Of a stretch of DNA of 64,000 bases, positions 1 through 7,861 are shown piece after piece. The stretch is taken from positions 49,076 through 113,075 of the forward strand of contig DJHM01000058.1 in the NCBI GenBank assembly GCA_002433075.1, read 5' to 3'. The notes under the pieces were generated by a model that worked only from the letters and a program-made list of their open reading frames with translations, was not told the DNA's origin and made no database searches. Position numbers and translations under genes: made by a program. The DNA comes from Latescibacteria bacterium UBA6620 (GTDB lineage Bacteria > Latescibacterota > UBA2968). Numbering within the stretch: the stretch's first letter is position 1; each line of letters opens with the position of its first letter.

Positions 1-1302
1 ACGGTCTGGCTCGTGGACGACGAGCCGATCCAGATGGAAAAGGTGGACGATCACACGCTACGTGTGTTTTCGCCCAAACCTCTGGGACGTGTGCTGCAAG
101 CATTCTGTTCTAACCAGATCGCGCGGCCCAAACATTACTTCGCTCGATTTCATCCTCGATACAATCCGGCGTCGACCTACGAGACGTTCCGTGACAGCAG
201 GACCTCTGCCCAACTCACGCTTCAGCCGGGGGTCCCTCGGATTTCGGCCTGGCGGTCCGTCCACTGGGATCGTGGCCAGAGGATCGTCTACGAGCGGAAT
301 CCCTACTACAGGAAGGTCGACACAGAAGGAAATCAGCTGCCCTACGCCGATCGGATCGAGTTCAACGTTATTCAAGACTCGCAGGTCATCTCACTCAACT
401 TTATGACCGGGGAGATCGACCTCTTCGGCCGGTACGCCCAGACGAGTATGTATCCGACGCTGAAGGCGGGCGAACGCAACGGGAAGTTCAAGGTCCGCGT
501 GACTGGACCTGAGCGAGGTCTGACGCTCTACTTGAACTGGGATGCGCCCAACCCGGCTCTGAGGGAAGCTTTTCGAGAGAAGCTCAACCAGATCATTTTC
601 CACGGGCTGCTCGATGAATCAGGGTATTCGCTTGCACGTCAGAGTCCCTACTTCGACGAGCGACTTTACATGCTCTACACGGAATTCGATCCGGAGCGTG
701 CGAGGACAATGCTCGCGGAGGCGGGCTATCCCGATTGAGACGGAGATGGCATTCGCGAGCTGAAGGATGGATCGAGCTTCTCGTTGAAGATGGATGTCGT
801 TATCACGCCATCGATGTGGGTGGACGCGGTCGAACTGATCGTCGCGCAGTGGGAGGCCGTCGGAGTCAAAGCTCATATCAACGCGACACTGAGAGACATT
901 CTGTGGCCGCGTCGACAGAACGGGGAGTTTGACATCCACGTATGGGGACTGGAAGGGCCGGCCGACCCGCTGGCGAGACTTAACGACTGGGCGCTTATGG
1001 CCCCGACGGTTCCGTTCTGGCATCGTAACGCGTCGAAGGAGGCCCAGCCGTGGCTGCGCGAAGTGACGGAGTGCATTCACGGCGCACTGACCACGATCGA
1101 TCCGGATGTGCTACGGGGGCATATGGAGCAGGTGAACCAGCTGCACACGGAGAACGTGGCCGCGATTACGATCGGCGCGAGTTATCGCGTCTATGGTGCG
1201 GGTACGCGTCTCGGAAATGTGCCCTACGAGAACACGGCGGCGACGGTCTTCCAGGGTTGGAGCCGGCCGGTGTTCCACGAACAGATTTACATCAAGGAGT
1301 AG
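1..1302 (+). pseudogene. Family-5 (peptide-type) ABC solute-binding protein, 3' part, interrupted
   Basis: The window opens inside a gene whose product resembles the C-terminal two thirds of family-5 extracellular solute-binding proteins, which deliver peptides or similar solutes to an ABC permease. Recognisable segments are RNPYYRKVDTEGNQLPYADR, LTLYLNWD and FDPERARTMLAEAGYPD. One reading frame runs from base 1 to the TAG at 1300-1302 but is cut by an in-frame TGA at 736-738, directly before DGDGIRELKDGSSFSL. Family members normally read through here, and CGA to TGA would explain the stop. Near base 575 the segment LREAFREKLNQII seems about 10-15 residues shorter than the usual stretch, which suggests a small in-frame deletion. 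The 5' end lies outside the window. It is either a decaying gene or a consensus error. Confidence 0.8.
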
Positions 1303-1357
1303 ACCGGCAGCGGTAAGTTGTCGGCTCTGGCGAACCTTCTACATCGATCACGTCTCT

Positions 1358-2020
1358 ATGGACCGAACGATTCGGATGACTGAAAACAACTTTCTCGAAG
1401 GTATTCCCGAAGCCGTCCCGGACAAGATGCCGGTGCGCGGTGACGGGAACACCCTTCAGATCAACGAGATCTTCTATTCGATCGAGGGTGAAGGCGCACG
1501 GGTTGGCCAGCCGACCACGTTTGTGCGATTGGCGAAGTGCAACCTCGCCTGCTTCTTTTGCGACACGGAGTTCGACAGCTACTCCGATATGTCCGTGACC
1601 GAAATTGTGGAGGCAGCCAAGGCCCACCCGGCAGAGTGGGTGAGCCTGACAGGAGGCGAGCCCCTGGGGCAGGATCTCCGTCCCTTATGTCGGGCGCTCG
1701 GAGATGCAGGCTATCGATTGCACATCGAGACGAACGGCGTAACGAAGCCCGATGCCGAGCTCTTCGAGTTGATCGAATACTGGACGGTCAGCCCCAAGCG
1801 ACGTCGCGTGATCGAAGGATTCGTCCGAATCGACGAACTGAAATACATCGTCGGGAAGTCGTTTCGAGAGGACCAGGTCCAACCGGACATCGCGAAAGTG
1901 ATCTACCTCCAGCCTGAATCGAGTAAACCGGAATTCATTCAGAAGACGCTCGGAATCCTTACTCGTCACCCCGACTGGCGACTGTCCTGCCGCATTCACA
2001 AGATGCTTAAACTACCTTGA
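1358..2020 (+). CDS. queE: 7-carboxy-7-deazaguanine synthase (radical SAM)
   Basis: QueE rearranges 6-carboxy-tetrahydropterin to 7-carboxy-7-deazaguanine using S-adenosylmethionine and a 4Fe-4S cluster, on the way to preQ0/preQ1 and queuosine. The product has the opening strand INEIFYSIEGEG, the cluster motif CNLACFFC (CX3CX2C), SLTGGEP for SAM binding and HIETNG. Length is about 220 residues, normal for the family. The ATG at 1358 is used. A second in-frame ATG at 1376 is equally possible and neither has a clear Shine-Dalgarno. The open frame extends upstream into the broken solute-binding gene, but that part is not family-like. The tgt gene follows, so two queuosine steps are adjacent. Confidence 0.9.
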   Translation: MDRTIRMTENNFLEGIPEAVPDKMPVRGDGNTLQINEIFYSIEGEGARVGQPTTFVRLAKCNLACFFCDTEFDSYSDMSVTEIVEAAKAHPAEWVSLTGGEPLGQDLRPLCRALGDAGYRLHIETNGVTKPDAELFELIEYWTVSPKRRRVIEGFVRIDELKYIVGKSFREDQVQPDIAKVIYLQPESSKPEFIQKTLGILTRHPDWRLSCRIHKMLKLP

Positions 2021-2054
2021 CGCGGAGCGGGAGACCGGGAGAGGAGAGAGTGGG

Positions 2055-2190
2055 TGGGGCAACTGTCTTGGAGGGCCAACGGCCCGAAATTCCAGAGCCC
2101 AGCCTGCAGGTGTGGGTTTCATTCGTGAAGACCTACAGCGGGCTGAAGGCCCGCGACTCTTTGACTCTTTTGCCTTTTCCATTTTGACTT
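2055..2190 (+). repeat. Intergenic palindromic element upstream of tgt
   Basis: The queE-tgt gap holds stacked short inverted repeats: GGGCC/GGCCC near 2072, AGCCCA/TGGGTT (with a G-U pair) at about 2097-2119, and GCGGGC/GCCCGC at 2138-2143 and 2149-2154. A run of GACTCTTTGACTCTTTTGCC-type repeats follows. It is open in the tgt frame, so it falsely extends the tgt reading frame upstream of the real start. From memory, similar elements are scattered in other bacterial genomes; this was not checked. Confidence 0.5.
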
Positions 2191-2195
2191 TTGAA

Positions 2196-3314
2196 ATGAT
2201 CGAGTCTCTCTCCACACCACACGGTGATCTGTCACTGCCCGCGTTTCTTCCCGATGCAACGCGAGGCGTAGTGCGCAGCGTCGATGCCAACGATGTTCGT
2301 AGTGCGGGGATCCGTGCGCTGATGGTGAACACGCTTCACCTTTCTTCGCAGCCCGGGACGTCGATCGTGAAGGAAGCTGGAGGTATCCATCGCTTCGCAG
2401 GGTGGGACGGGCCCGTGGCCTCGGATTCGGGCGGTTTCCAGGTGTTGTCGATGACAGCGGGCGGACCTCGGGGCGTTACGGTGAGTCGAAAGGGCCTCTC
2501 TTACAAACTGGAGGGCCAGTCGAAGAAACGGCTGCTGACGCCCGACCGGTGCATCCAGTACCAGGTTCAGTTGGGGGCCGACCTGCTTTTCTGTCTCGAC
2601 CATTGTCCTCCAGCCGGCGCCGATCAGGCAGCCCATCGGGAGAGTGTTGACCACACGGTCTCCTGGGCGAGGCAATGCAAGGAGGCATTGGAAAAGCGAT
2701 ATCCGATATCCGATGTTCGATATCCGAAATCAGAAGAGCAGCAACACCGCCAACTGCCTGCCGCCGACCGCCCACCCCTGTTGTTTGCCGTTGTCCAGGG
2801 CGGCGACGATCAGGGGCTGCGCGCGGAATGCGCGGAACGGCTCCTCGAGCTGGGCTTTGACGGGTTCGGGTTCGGAGGATGGCCGATTGCTGATGATGGA
2901 GGACTGGTCGATGCCGTGGGACAGGTTTCCGATCTCCTCCCGGATGACGTGCCCCTGCACGGGCTGGGAATCGGGAAGCCCGAGAACGTGCAGGCTGCGT
3001 GGGAGATGGGCTACCACACGTTCGACTGCACGTTGCCGACGCGGGATGCCCGTCAGGGTCGACTCTACTTGTCGACATCCCGGTCCCTCACGAGTGAATA
3101 CGAGTATCTCTATATCGAGAAGGAACGATTCAACCGCGATCAGGGGCCGGTCGACGAGAATTGCGACTGCGCAGCTTGCTCTCGCTACACCCGTGCTTAC
3201 CTCCATCATCTGTTCTGCATCGGGGAACCGGCCGGCGCCCGACTGGCAACGATTCACAACCTTCGATTCTATGCACGGCTGATGGACGCGCTGGCGTCGA
3301 GGTCGGGCACGTGA
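2196..3314 (+). CDS. tgt: tRNA-guanine transglycosylase, divergent subfamily
   Basis: Tgt exchanges guanine at the wobble position of GUN-anticodon tRNAs for a 7-deazaguanine. The catalytic aspartates are present in ASDSGGFQV and TFDCTLPTRDARQG. FAVVQGG supplies the base-binding Gln and CDCAAC plus the His of TIHN form the zinc site. The substrate-recognition loop reads GFGFGGWPIADD rather than the usual IGGLSVGE, so the accepted base could differ. The ATG at 2196 is chosen because all upstream in-frame sequence belongs to an intergenic repeat. Codons at about 2697-2735 encode a low-complexity insert (KRYPISDVRYPKSE) made of GATATCCGA-like repeats. It is coupled to the next gene by a 4-bp overlap. 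Confidence 0.85.
   Translation: MIESLSTPHGDLSLPAFLPDATRGVVRSVDANDVRSAGIRALMVNTLHLSSQPGTSIVKEAGGIHRFAGWDGPVASDSGGFQVLSMTAGGPRGVTVSRKGLSYKLEGQSKKRLLTPDRCIQYQVQLGADLLFCLDHCPPAGADQAAHRESVDHTVSWARQCKEALEKRYPISDVRYPKSEEQQHRQLPAADRPPLLFAVVQGGDDQGLRAECAERLLELGFDGFGFGGWPIADDGGLVDAVGQVSDLLPDDVPLHGLGIGKPENVQAAWEMGYHTFDCTLPTRDARQGRLYLSTSRSLTSEYEYLYIEKERFNRDQGPVDENCDCAACSRYTRAYLHHLFCIGEPAGARLATIHNLRFYARLMDALASRSGT
2695..2735 (+). repeat. Short degenerate direct repeat embedded in frame in tgt
   Basis: Four imperfect copies of GATATCCGA/GATGTTCGA-type units lie within about 40 bases, just before the codons for the conserved FAVVQGG motif. They encode a polar YPISDVRYPKS-like insert that normal Tgt proteins lack. 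Because the frame stays open, this looks like a repeat insertion tolerated in a surface loop. Confidence 0.6.
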
Positions 3315-4117
3315 GTGCTGATGTTAATGCCACTGCGATCGTGAAACGCATTCAGCGCACGAAAAAGTACGCGCACCTATGTGAGTCGGTCATCCGGCGG
3401 GCCTCCGATCAAGCCGTGGCCCGGTATCGGACGGAGAAGGAAGCGGAAAAAGCGGCTCGCCGTCGTCTCCATCAGGTCTATGGGGCTTATCTTGAGGAGG
3501 ATTGGGTCGGGGAAGTGGGGCGTGCGCTGGACGCCGTGGATAAGGATGATCTGGCTGAGCCTCGGGCGTTTTGTCTGCCTCTGCTCGATCTTCACGCGTC
3601 CACTCGGGAACGGGTGGACAACCTGGACACGCTCTTTCCGAGGATCTTCTCAGAGACGGGAACGCCCTCTCACGTCGTGGATCTTGCGTGTGGCCTGAAC
3701 CCGTTGACGGTTTCTTGGATGGGGCTGCCGGAATCCTGTCGCTACACGGCCGTCGATCTTCACGAAGGTCTGGCGCTCGTTCTGAATCGGTTTTTTGAAC
3801 GGTTCGGTCTTACGGGGGAGGCCGTCTGCGGGGATGTGCTGGAATGGGACGACTTTACCGCGGACGTGGTTTTCCTGCTCAAGGTATTGCCGTGTCTGGC
3901 CCGTCAGGAGAAAGATGCCGACCTCGCGACGGTGGCCCGGATTCCGTCTCGCGATGTCGTCTTGTCCTACCCTTCGAAATCCCTGAGTGGGCGGGATGTA
4001 GGGATGGTCGAACACTACGGAAATCGAGCCCGCGAGATCGCAGATTGCTGTGGACGAGATCTTATTGAGATCGAAGGTGCGTCTGAGCTGGTCTTCGTGC
4101 TTCGAAAGGGAGCGTAA
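3311..4117 (+). CDS. 16S rRNA (guanine-N7) methyltransferase, RmtB/FmrO-like
   Basis: The product matches the aminoglycoside-resistance 16S rRNA methyltransferase family (RmtB, ArmA, FmrO), which methylates N7 of G1405 in the decoding site. Shared landmarks in order are the helical N-terminus (IQRTKKYAHLCESVIRR), LHQVYGAYL, LHASTRERVDNLDTLF, the SAM-binding VVDLACGLNPL, VVFLLKVLPCLARQE and LSYPSKSLSGRDVGM. It is about 268 residues, usual for the family. The GTG start at 3311 overlaps the tgt stop by 4 bases, so translation is coupled. In this setting it may be an intrinsic rRNA-modifying enzyme rather than an acquired resistance gene. Family assignment is firm by motif; the exact target base is inferred. 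Confidence 0.85.
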   Translation: MSADVNATAIVKRIQRTKKYAHLCESVIRRASDQAVARYRTEKEAEKAARRRLHQVYGAYLEEDWVGEVGRALDAVDKDDLAEPRAFCLPLLDLHASTRERVDNLDTLFPRIFSETGTPSHVVDLACGLNPLTVSWMGLPESCRYTAVDLHEGLALVLNRFFERFGLTGEAVCGDVLEWDDFTADVVFLLKVLPCLARQEKDADLATVARIPSRDVVLSYPSKSLSGRDVGMVEHYGNRAREIADCCGRDLIEIEGASELVFVLRKGA

Positions 4118-4167
4118 GGTATTGATTTCAGGAATGTTGACTGAGATTTCCGGGATCGGTTTTTCCC

Positions 4168-4196
4168 TTGACTCTTTTCAGGCGTCCTAATAGATT
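4168..4196 (+). promoter_or_regulatory. Probable sigma-70-type promoter for thrS operon
   Basis: TTGACT at 4168-4173 and TAGATT at 4191-4196 are separated by 17 bases, about 130 bases upstream of thrS, leaving a long leader. Confidence 0.5.
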
Positions 4197-4287
4197 CAGC
4201 CCACTGTGGTCTAAAGTGAAATTCATTCTTCCCCGGAGGCATCTCGGGACGGACATCTCCATACCCCATTTGCAGGAATAGGACTCA

Positions 4288-4315
4288 GGACGCGCAGATG
4301 GTGGATGGCGCGTCC
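4288..4315 (+). promoter_or_regulatory. Leader hairpin just upstream of thrS
   Basis: GGACGCGC (4288-4295) and GCGCGTCC (4308-4315) form a perfect 8-bp stem with a 12-base loop, ending 10 bases before the thrS ATG at 4326. There is no U-run, so it is not a terminator. An alternative in-frame ATG at 4305 lies inside the loop. Such a position could allow translational control of thrS, but this is only an inference. Confidence 0.45.
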
Positions 4316-4325
4316 ATTTGCGTTT

Positions 4326-6260
4326 ATGGCCAACCGAGAAATCACCGTCACTCTGCCAGATGGGTCGAAAAAGGCCTATGAGGCGGGCACGACCGTGCAG
4401 CAGGTCGCCGAGTCGATCGGTTCCGGTCTGGCGCGCGCGGCACTGGCTGGAAAAGTGGCCGGGCGAACCGTCGATCTGAGCCACGTGATCGAGGACGATG
4501 CGGACGTTTCGATCCTGACCTTCCGGGACGATGACGGGAAGGAAGTCTACTGGCACAGTACCGCCCACGTGATGGCTCAGGCGGTGCAGGACCTGTTTCC
4601 TGAGGCGAAGGTCACGATCGGCCCACCAATCGAGAGTGGCTTCTACTACGATTTCGACGTGCCCGAGCCGTTCACGCCGGAAGATTTGACCAAGATCGAA
4701 AAGCGGATGGGCGAGATCGCGAAGGAAGATCAGCCGTTTCAGCGGGACGAGCTGCCGCGTGACGACGCCTACAAGATGTTCGACGAGATGGGGGAGAGCT
4801 ATAAGCTCGAGATCCTCGAAGACATCGGGTCGGACGAGACGATCAGCATCTATCGGAACGCGGATCGATTCACTGATCTCTGTCGCGGCCCCCACGTTCC
4901 GGCAACCGGGCGAATCAAGTCTGTCAAGCTGCTGAGCTCGTCGGGCGCGTACTGGCGTGGCGACGAGCGGAACAAGATGCTGCAACGGATCTACGGCATC
5001 TCGTTTCCCGATAAGAAGGGGCTCAAGGCTCATCTCGACCTGATCGAGGAAGCGAAACGTCGAGACCACCGAACGATCGGGACGCAGCTCGACCTCTATT
5101 CGATCAGCGACGCTGTCGGACCGGGCCTGGTGTTGTGGCATCCCAAAGGTATGCGGGTCCGACATCAGATCGAGGATTTCTGGCGACAGGCCCATTTCGA
5201 CGGGGGCTACGAGCTGGTAGGGTCCCCCCACATTGGGCGATCGTCGCTATGGGAGACGAGCGGGCACCTCGACTTTTATGCGGAGAGCATGTACGCGCCA
5301 ATGGACATCGACGGGCAGGCGTACTATGCCAAACCGATGAACTGCCCGTTTCATTCGATGATTTACAAGAGCCGGCTCCGGAGCTACCGCGAATTACCCT
5401 TTCGCTGGGCGGAGATGGGGACGGTCTACAGATACGAAGCGTCGGGCACGCTCCACGGGATGCTCCGGGTTCGTGGGTTCACGCAGGACGATGCGCACAT
5501 CTTCTGTCGGCCCGACCAGGTTGAAAAGGAGATCACGCACGTCATCGACTTCACGTTGATGGTTCTCCGGTCGTTCGGCTACGAAGACTATGAACTCTAC
5601 ATCAGTACCCGGCCTGAAAAATTCGTGGGCGATCCGGAGCAGTGGGATCGGGCAACGGAAGCGCTGAAACGAACCGTCGAAGAGCGGGGTCTTTCTTACA
5701 AGCTGGACGAGGGAGGCGGCGCGTTCTACGGGCCGAAGATCGACTGGAAGATTCGGGACGCGCTCCATCGAGATTGGCAGTGTACGACGATCCAGTTCGA
5801 TTTCAACCTGCCGGAGCGGTTCGATCTCAGCTTCATCGGGCAGGATGGAAAACACCATCGACCGTTTATGGTGCATCGCGCACTGCTCGGGTCGATGGAA
5901 AGGTTCTTCGGAACCCTGGTCGAGCATTACGCGGGGAACTTCCCGGTCTGGCTGGCGCCGGTTCAGGTCGCCGTCCTGCCGATTTCCGATCCGTTTCTGG
6001 ATTACGCAAAACAGGTCGGGAAGGATCTCTCCGCCGCGGGGATCCGGGCGGAGGTCGACGACCAGGATGCCAAGTTGGGCTACAAGATTCGAGAAGCCGA
6101 GACGCAGAAGATTCCGTATATGCTGATCGTGGGTCAGGCGGAGCAGGATGCGGAGGAGGTTTCCGTCAGACGGCACGGGGAAGGTGATCTCGGGAAAATG
6201 GTACTTGCCGATCTCATCGATCGGATACAACGTGAAGTCGCATCAAAACAGCCACACTGA
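4326..6260 (+). CDS. thrS: Threonyl-tRNA synthetase
   Basis: ThrRS charges tRNA-Thr. The product has an N-terminal TGS domain (ITVTLPDGSKKAYEAGTT), the editing domain with HSTAHVMAQAV and CRGPHVP, the class II catalytic core with zinc ligands (MNCPFH; later HRDWQCTTIQFDF and VHRALLGSMERF), and the C-terminal anticodon-binding domain (VQVAVLPIS to the end). About 644 residues, typical. The ATG at 4326 is preferred because TGS-type sequence begins immediately after it; an in-frame ATG at 4305 sits in a hairpin loop. It is followed by infC, rpmI and rplT, the classical arrangement. Confidence 0.97.
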   Translation: MANREITVTLPDGSKKAYEAGTTVQQVAESIGSGLARAALAGKVAGRTVDLSHVIEDDADVSILTFRDDDGKEVYWHSTAHVMAQAVQDLFPEAKVTIGPPIESGFYYDFDVPEPFTPEDLTKIEKRMGEIAKEDQPFQRDELPRDDAYKMFDEMGESYKLEILEDIGSDETISIYRNADRFTDLCRGPHVPATGRIKSVKLLSSSGAYWRGDERNKMLQRIYGISFPDKKGLKAHLDLIEEAKRRDHRTIGTQLDLYSISDAVGPGLVLWHPKGMRVRHQIEDFWRQAHFDGGYELVGSPHIGRSSLWETSGHLDFYAESMYAPMDIDGQAYYAKPMNCPFHSMIYKSRLRSYRELPFRWAEMGTVYRYEASGTLHGMLRVRGFTQDDAHIFCRPDQVEKEITHVIDFTLMVLRSFGYEDYELYISTRPEKFVGDPEQWDRATEALKRTVEERGLSYKLDEGGGAFYGPKIDWKIRDALHRDWQCTTIQFDFNLPERFDLSFIGQDGKHHRPFMVHRALLGSMERFFGTLVEHYAGNFPVWLAPVQVAVLPISDPFLDYAKQVGKDLSAAGIRAEVDDQDAKLGYKIREAETQKIPYMLIVGQAEQDAEEVSVRRHGEGDLGKMVLADLIDRIQREVASKQPH

Positions 6261-6286
6261 TCCTAACCCTATCGGAGGAAACCGGT

Positions 6287-6832
6287 ATCAATAGAGGCTT
6301 TAGAGGTAGAGGAATGCGCGGGCGCGCGCCCACGCGAGAAGGGCCAAGGGTCAACGACGATATCCGCATTCCGCAGATCCGCCTGATCGGAGCCGATGGA
6401 GAACAGGTTGGAGTTGTGGAGACGAAAAAGGCCCAGGAGATGGCGGGCGAAGCAGAGCTGGATCTGGTCGAGGTGGCGCCGAACGCAAGACCGCCGGTCT
6501 GCCGGATAATGGACTACGGCAAGTACCGGTACGAGCAGAGCAAAAAGCAGAAAAAGAGCAAGCAGGCCGGGTCACAGCTCAAAGAAATCCGAATGCGTGT
6601 ACGCATCAGCGAACACGACTTCGATTTCAAGGTGAACCACGCCGAGGAATTCCTGAAACAACGCCACAAGGTTCGCGTGGCCGTGATGTTCTCAGGCCGG
6701 GAGAACGCGCACAGAGAACTGGGCCGCGATGTGCTCGGTAGAGTGGCCGAAAGACTGCAGGAAGTGGGTACGCCTGAGGGCGAGCCCCGAAACGAAGGCC
6801 GGGCAATGGCCTTTATTATCGCACCGAAGTAA
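6287..6832 (+). CDS. infC: Translation initiation factor IF-3, probable AUC start
   Basis: IF-3 binds the 30S subunit and rejects non-standard start codons and mismatched initiator tRNA. The N-domain (VNDDIRIPQIRLIG, LDLVEVAPNARPPVCRIMDYGKY), lysine-rich linker and C-domain (KEIRMRVRISEHDFDFK to AMAFIIAPK) are complete. The likely start is the ATC at 6287. An ideal Shine-Dalgarno GGAGG (6274-6278) lies 8 bases before it, and the frame from ATC reads INRGFRGRG before the rest of the protein. The first in-frame ATG (6314) has a weaker purine stretch upstream. AUU/AUC starts in infC are known in other bacteria (E. coli AUU; Myxococcus AUC, from memory) and make IF-3 autoregulated. Confidence 0.85.
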   Translation: MNRGFRGRGMRGRAPTREGPRVNDDIRIPQIRLIGADGEQVGVVETKKAQEMAGEAELDLVEVAPNARPPVCRIMDYGKYRYEQSKKQKKSKQAGSQLKEIRMRVRISEHDFDFKVNHAEEFLKQRHKVRVAVMFSGRENAHRELGRDVLGRVAERLQEVGTPEGEPRNEGRAMAFIIAPK

Positions 6833-6836
6833 AAGC

Positions 6837-6995
6837 GGAACGCAGAGGCCGCAGAGAAAGAAAAGAACACGCAGAGAGACTGGGTGCGACCGGCGAGTCG
6901 ACTCCTTAAACACGAGGGTGTGACCCCCTGAATCTCTGCGCTCCCTGCCCGCCTTGCCGTAGCCTTGGCGAAGGCAGGCGCTCTCTGCGTTGGAA
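6837..6995 (+). repeat. Inverted-repeat element between infC and rpmI
   Basis: About 155 bases start with AACGCAGAGGCCGCAGAG and end with the reverse-oriented CTCTCTGCGTT, with internal CACGCAGAGAGAC and ATCTCTGCGCTCCCTG. A further palindrome is nested inside (CCTGCC ... GGCAGG, 6943-6979). It has no open frame of its own and lies where a ribosomal-protein leader would be expected. It looks like a dispersed non-coding palindromic element. Confidence 0.6.
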
Positions 6996-7081
6996 AGTTT
7001 ACCACAACGCGAAGCAGGGATCGAACTGAGTACCCGCTGGTACTCGTCCTGCCCGCGGTCACCCCAGGGAGGGTGTTAGAC

Positions 7082-7276
7082 ATGCCGAAGATGAAGACGC
7101 ACAAATCAGCGGCAAAACGGTTCAAGCGCAGGAAGTCCGGTGGGATCGCCCGCGCTCGAACCCCGCAAGCGCACTACCTCACGAAGAAATCGTCCAAGCG
7201 AAAGCGACACATGCGTCAACAGGGCACGATCAGCGCGGCTGACAAGCGCCGTGTTGAACGCATGTTGGGTGTCTGA
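7082..7276 (+). CDS. rpmI: 50S ribosomal protein L35
   Basis: A 64-residue basic protein with the L35 signature MPKMKTHKSAAKRFKRRKSG and an Arg/Lys-rich tail ending in RVERMLGV. The ATG at 7082 is preceded by AGGGAGG at suitable spacing. It is followed after 17 bases by rplT. Autogenous control by L20 is usual for this pair, but no leader structure for it could be made out because a repeat element occupies the upstream gap. Confidence 0.97.
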   Translation: MPKMKTHKSAAKRFKRRKSGGIARARTPQAHYLTKKSSKRKRHMRQQGTISAADKRRVERMLGV

Positions 7277-7293
7277 GCGAAAGGAGAACGACT

Positions 7294-7650
7294 GTGCCCA
7301 GAGCAACCAATAGTGTCGCTAGCCGAAGGCGACGAAAAAAAATTCTGAAGTCGGCAAAGGGATATCGAGGCGGCCGGAGCAAACTGATCCGAACAGTGAA
7401 GGATGCGGTCGACCGGTCTGGCAGCTACGCCTACCGCGATCGACGGCAAAAGAAGCGCCAGTTCCGGTCCCTGTGGATCACCCGAATCAACGCGGCCGCC
7501 CGACTGCACGACATCTCCTACAGCCGGTTGATCGACGGGCTGACGAAGGCGGGTGTTGAGGTCAACCGCAAGATTCTGGCCGATCTGGCGATCACGGACG
7601 ACGCGGCATTCGGAGCGCTCGTCGAGGAGGCGAAGAAAAACCTGGATTAG
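7294..7650 (+). CDS. rplT: 50S ribosomal protein L20
   Basis: A 118-residue L20, complete from PRATNSVASRRRRKKILK through GYRGGRSKLIRTVKDAVDRS, RDRRQKKRQFRSLWITRINAA and the C-terminal globular part FGALVEEAKKNLD. Start is GTG with AAGGAG nine bases upstream. L20 assembles early onto 23S rRNA and commonly represses its own operon. It is last in the thrS-infC-rpmI-rplT group and is followed by a strong terminator. Confidence 0.97.
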   Translation: MPRATNSVASRRRRKKILKSAKGYRGGRSKLIRTVKDAVDRSGSYAYRDRRQKKRQFRSLWITRINAAARLHDISYSRLIDGLTKAGVEVNRKILADLAITDDAAFGALVEEAKKNLD

Positions 7651-7695
7651 TCCGGCTGATTCGTGATTGCCGGGAGTATTGGAGAAGATGGAGAT

Positions 7696-7730
7696 GGGCG
7701 GGATCGCGGTGAGCGATTCCGCCCTTTTCC
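7696..7730 (+). terminator. Rho-independent terminator after rplT
   Basis: A 12-bp stem (7696-7707 with 7713-7724, one G-U pair) with loop GGTGA is followed by TTTTCC. It ends the thrS-rplT operon. Confidence 0.85.
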
Positions 7731-7764
7731 GTTGGGGATAGGGGGTTGCCCTCCTTGTGGGAGG

Positions 7765-7793
7765 TTGACTTGCCCTCCTTGAGACGTTACATT
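7765..7793 (+). promoter_or_regulatory. Promoter for the coiled-coil/zapA operon
   Basis: TTGACT (7765-7770), 17-base spacer, TACATT (7788-7793). The transcript would start about 60 bases before the first gene. The motif GCCCTCCTT occurs twice (7748-7756 and 7772-7780), once upstream and once in the spacer. Confidence 0.55.
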
Positions 7794-7861
7794 CACCCCG
7801 TTGTTGAAGATCCTTAGAAGCTGTTGATTTTGACCAATTTACCCCTTTTCGAGAGGATGCG

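Noticed and set aside
2112..2195. Longer N-terminus for Tgt
   Set aside because: The extra in-frame codons lie in an intergenic palindromic element and do not resemble Tgt proteins.
4128..5231. Long open frame on the minus strand opposite thrS
   Set aside because: It is antisense to a certain gene, has no family motifs, and reflects codon bias. Similar antisense frames at 9894-11069, 15183-16403 and 52619-54718 were dropped for the same reason.
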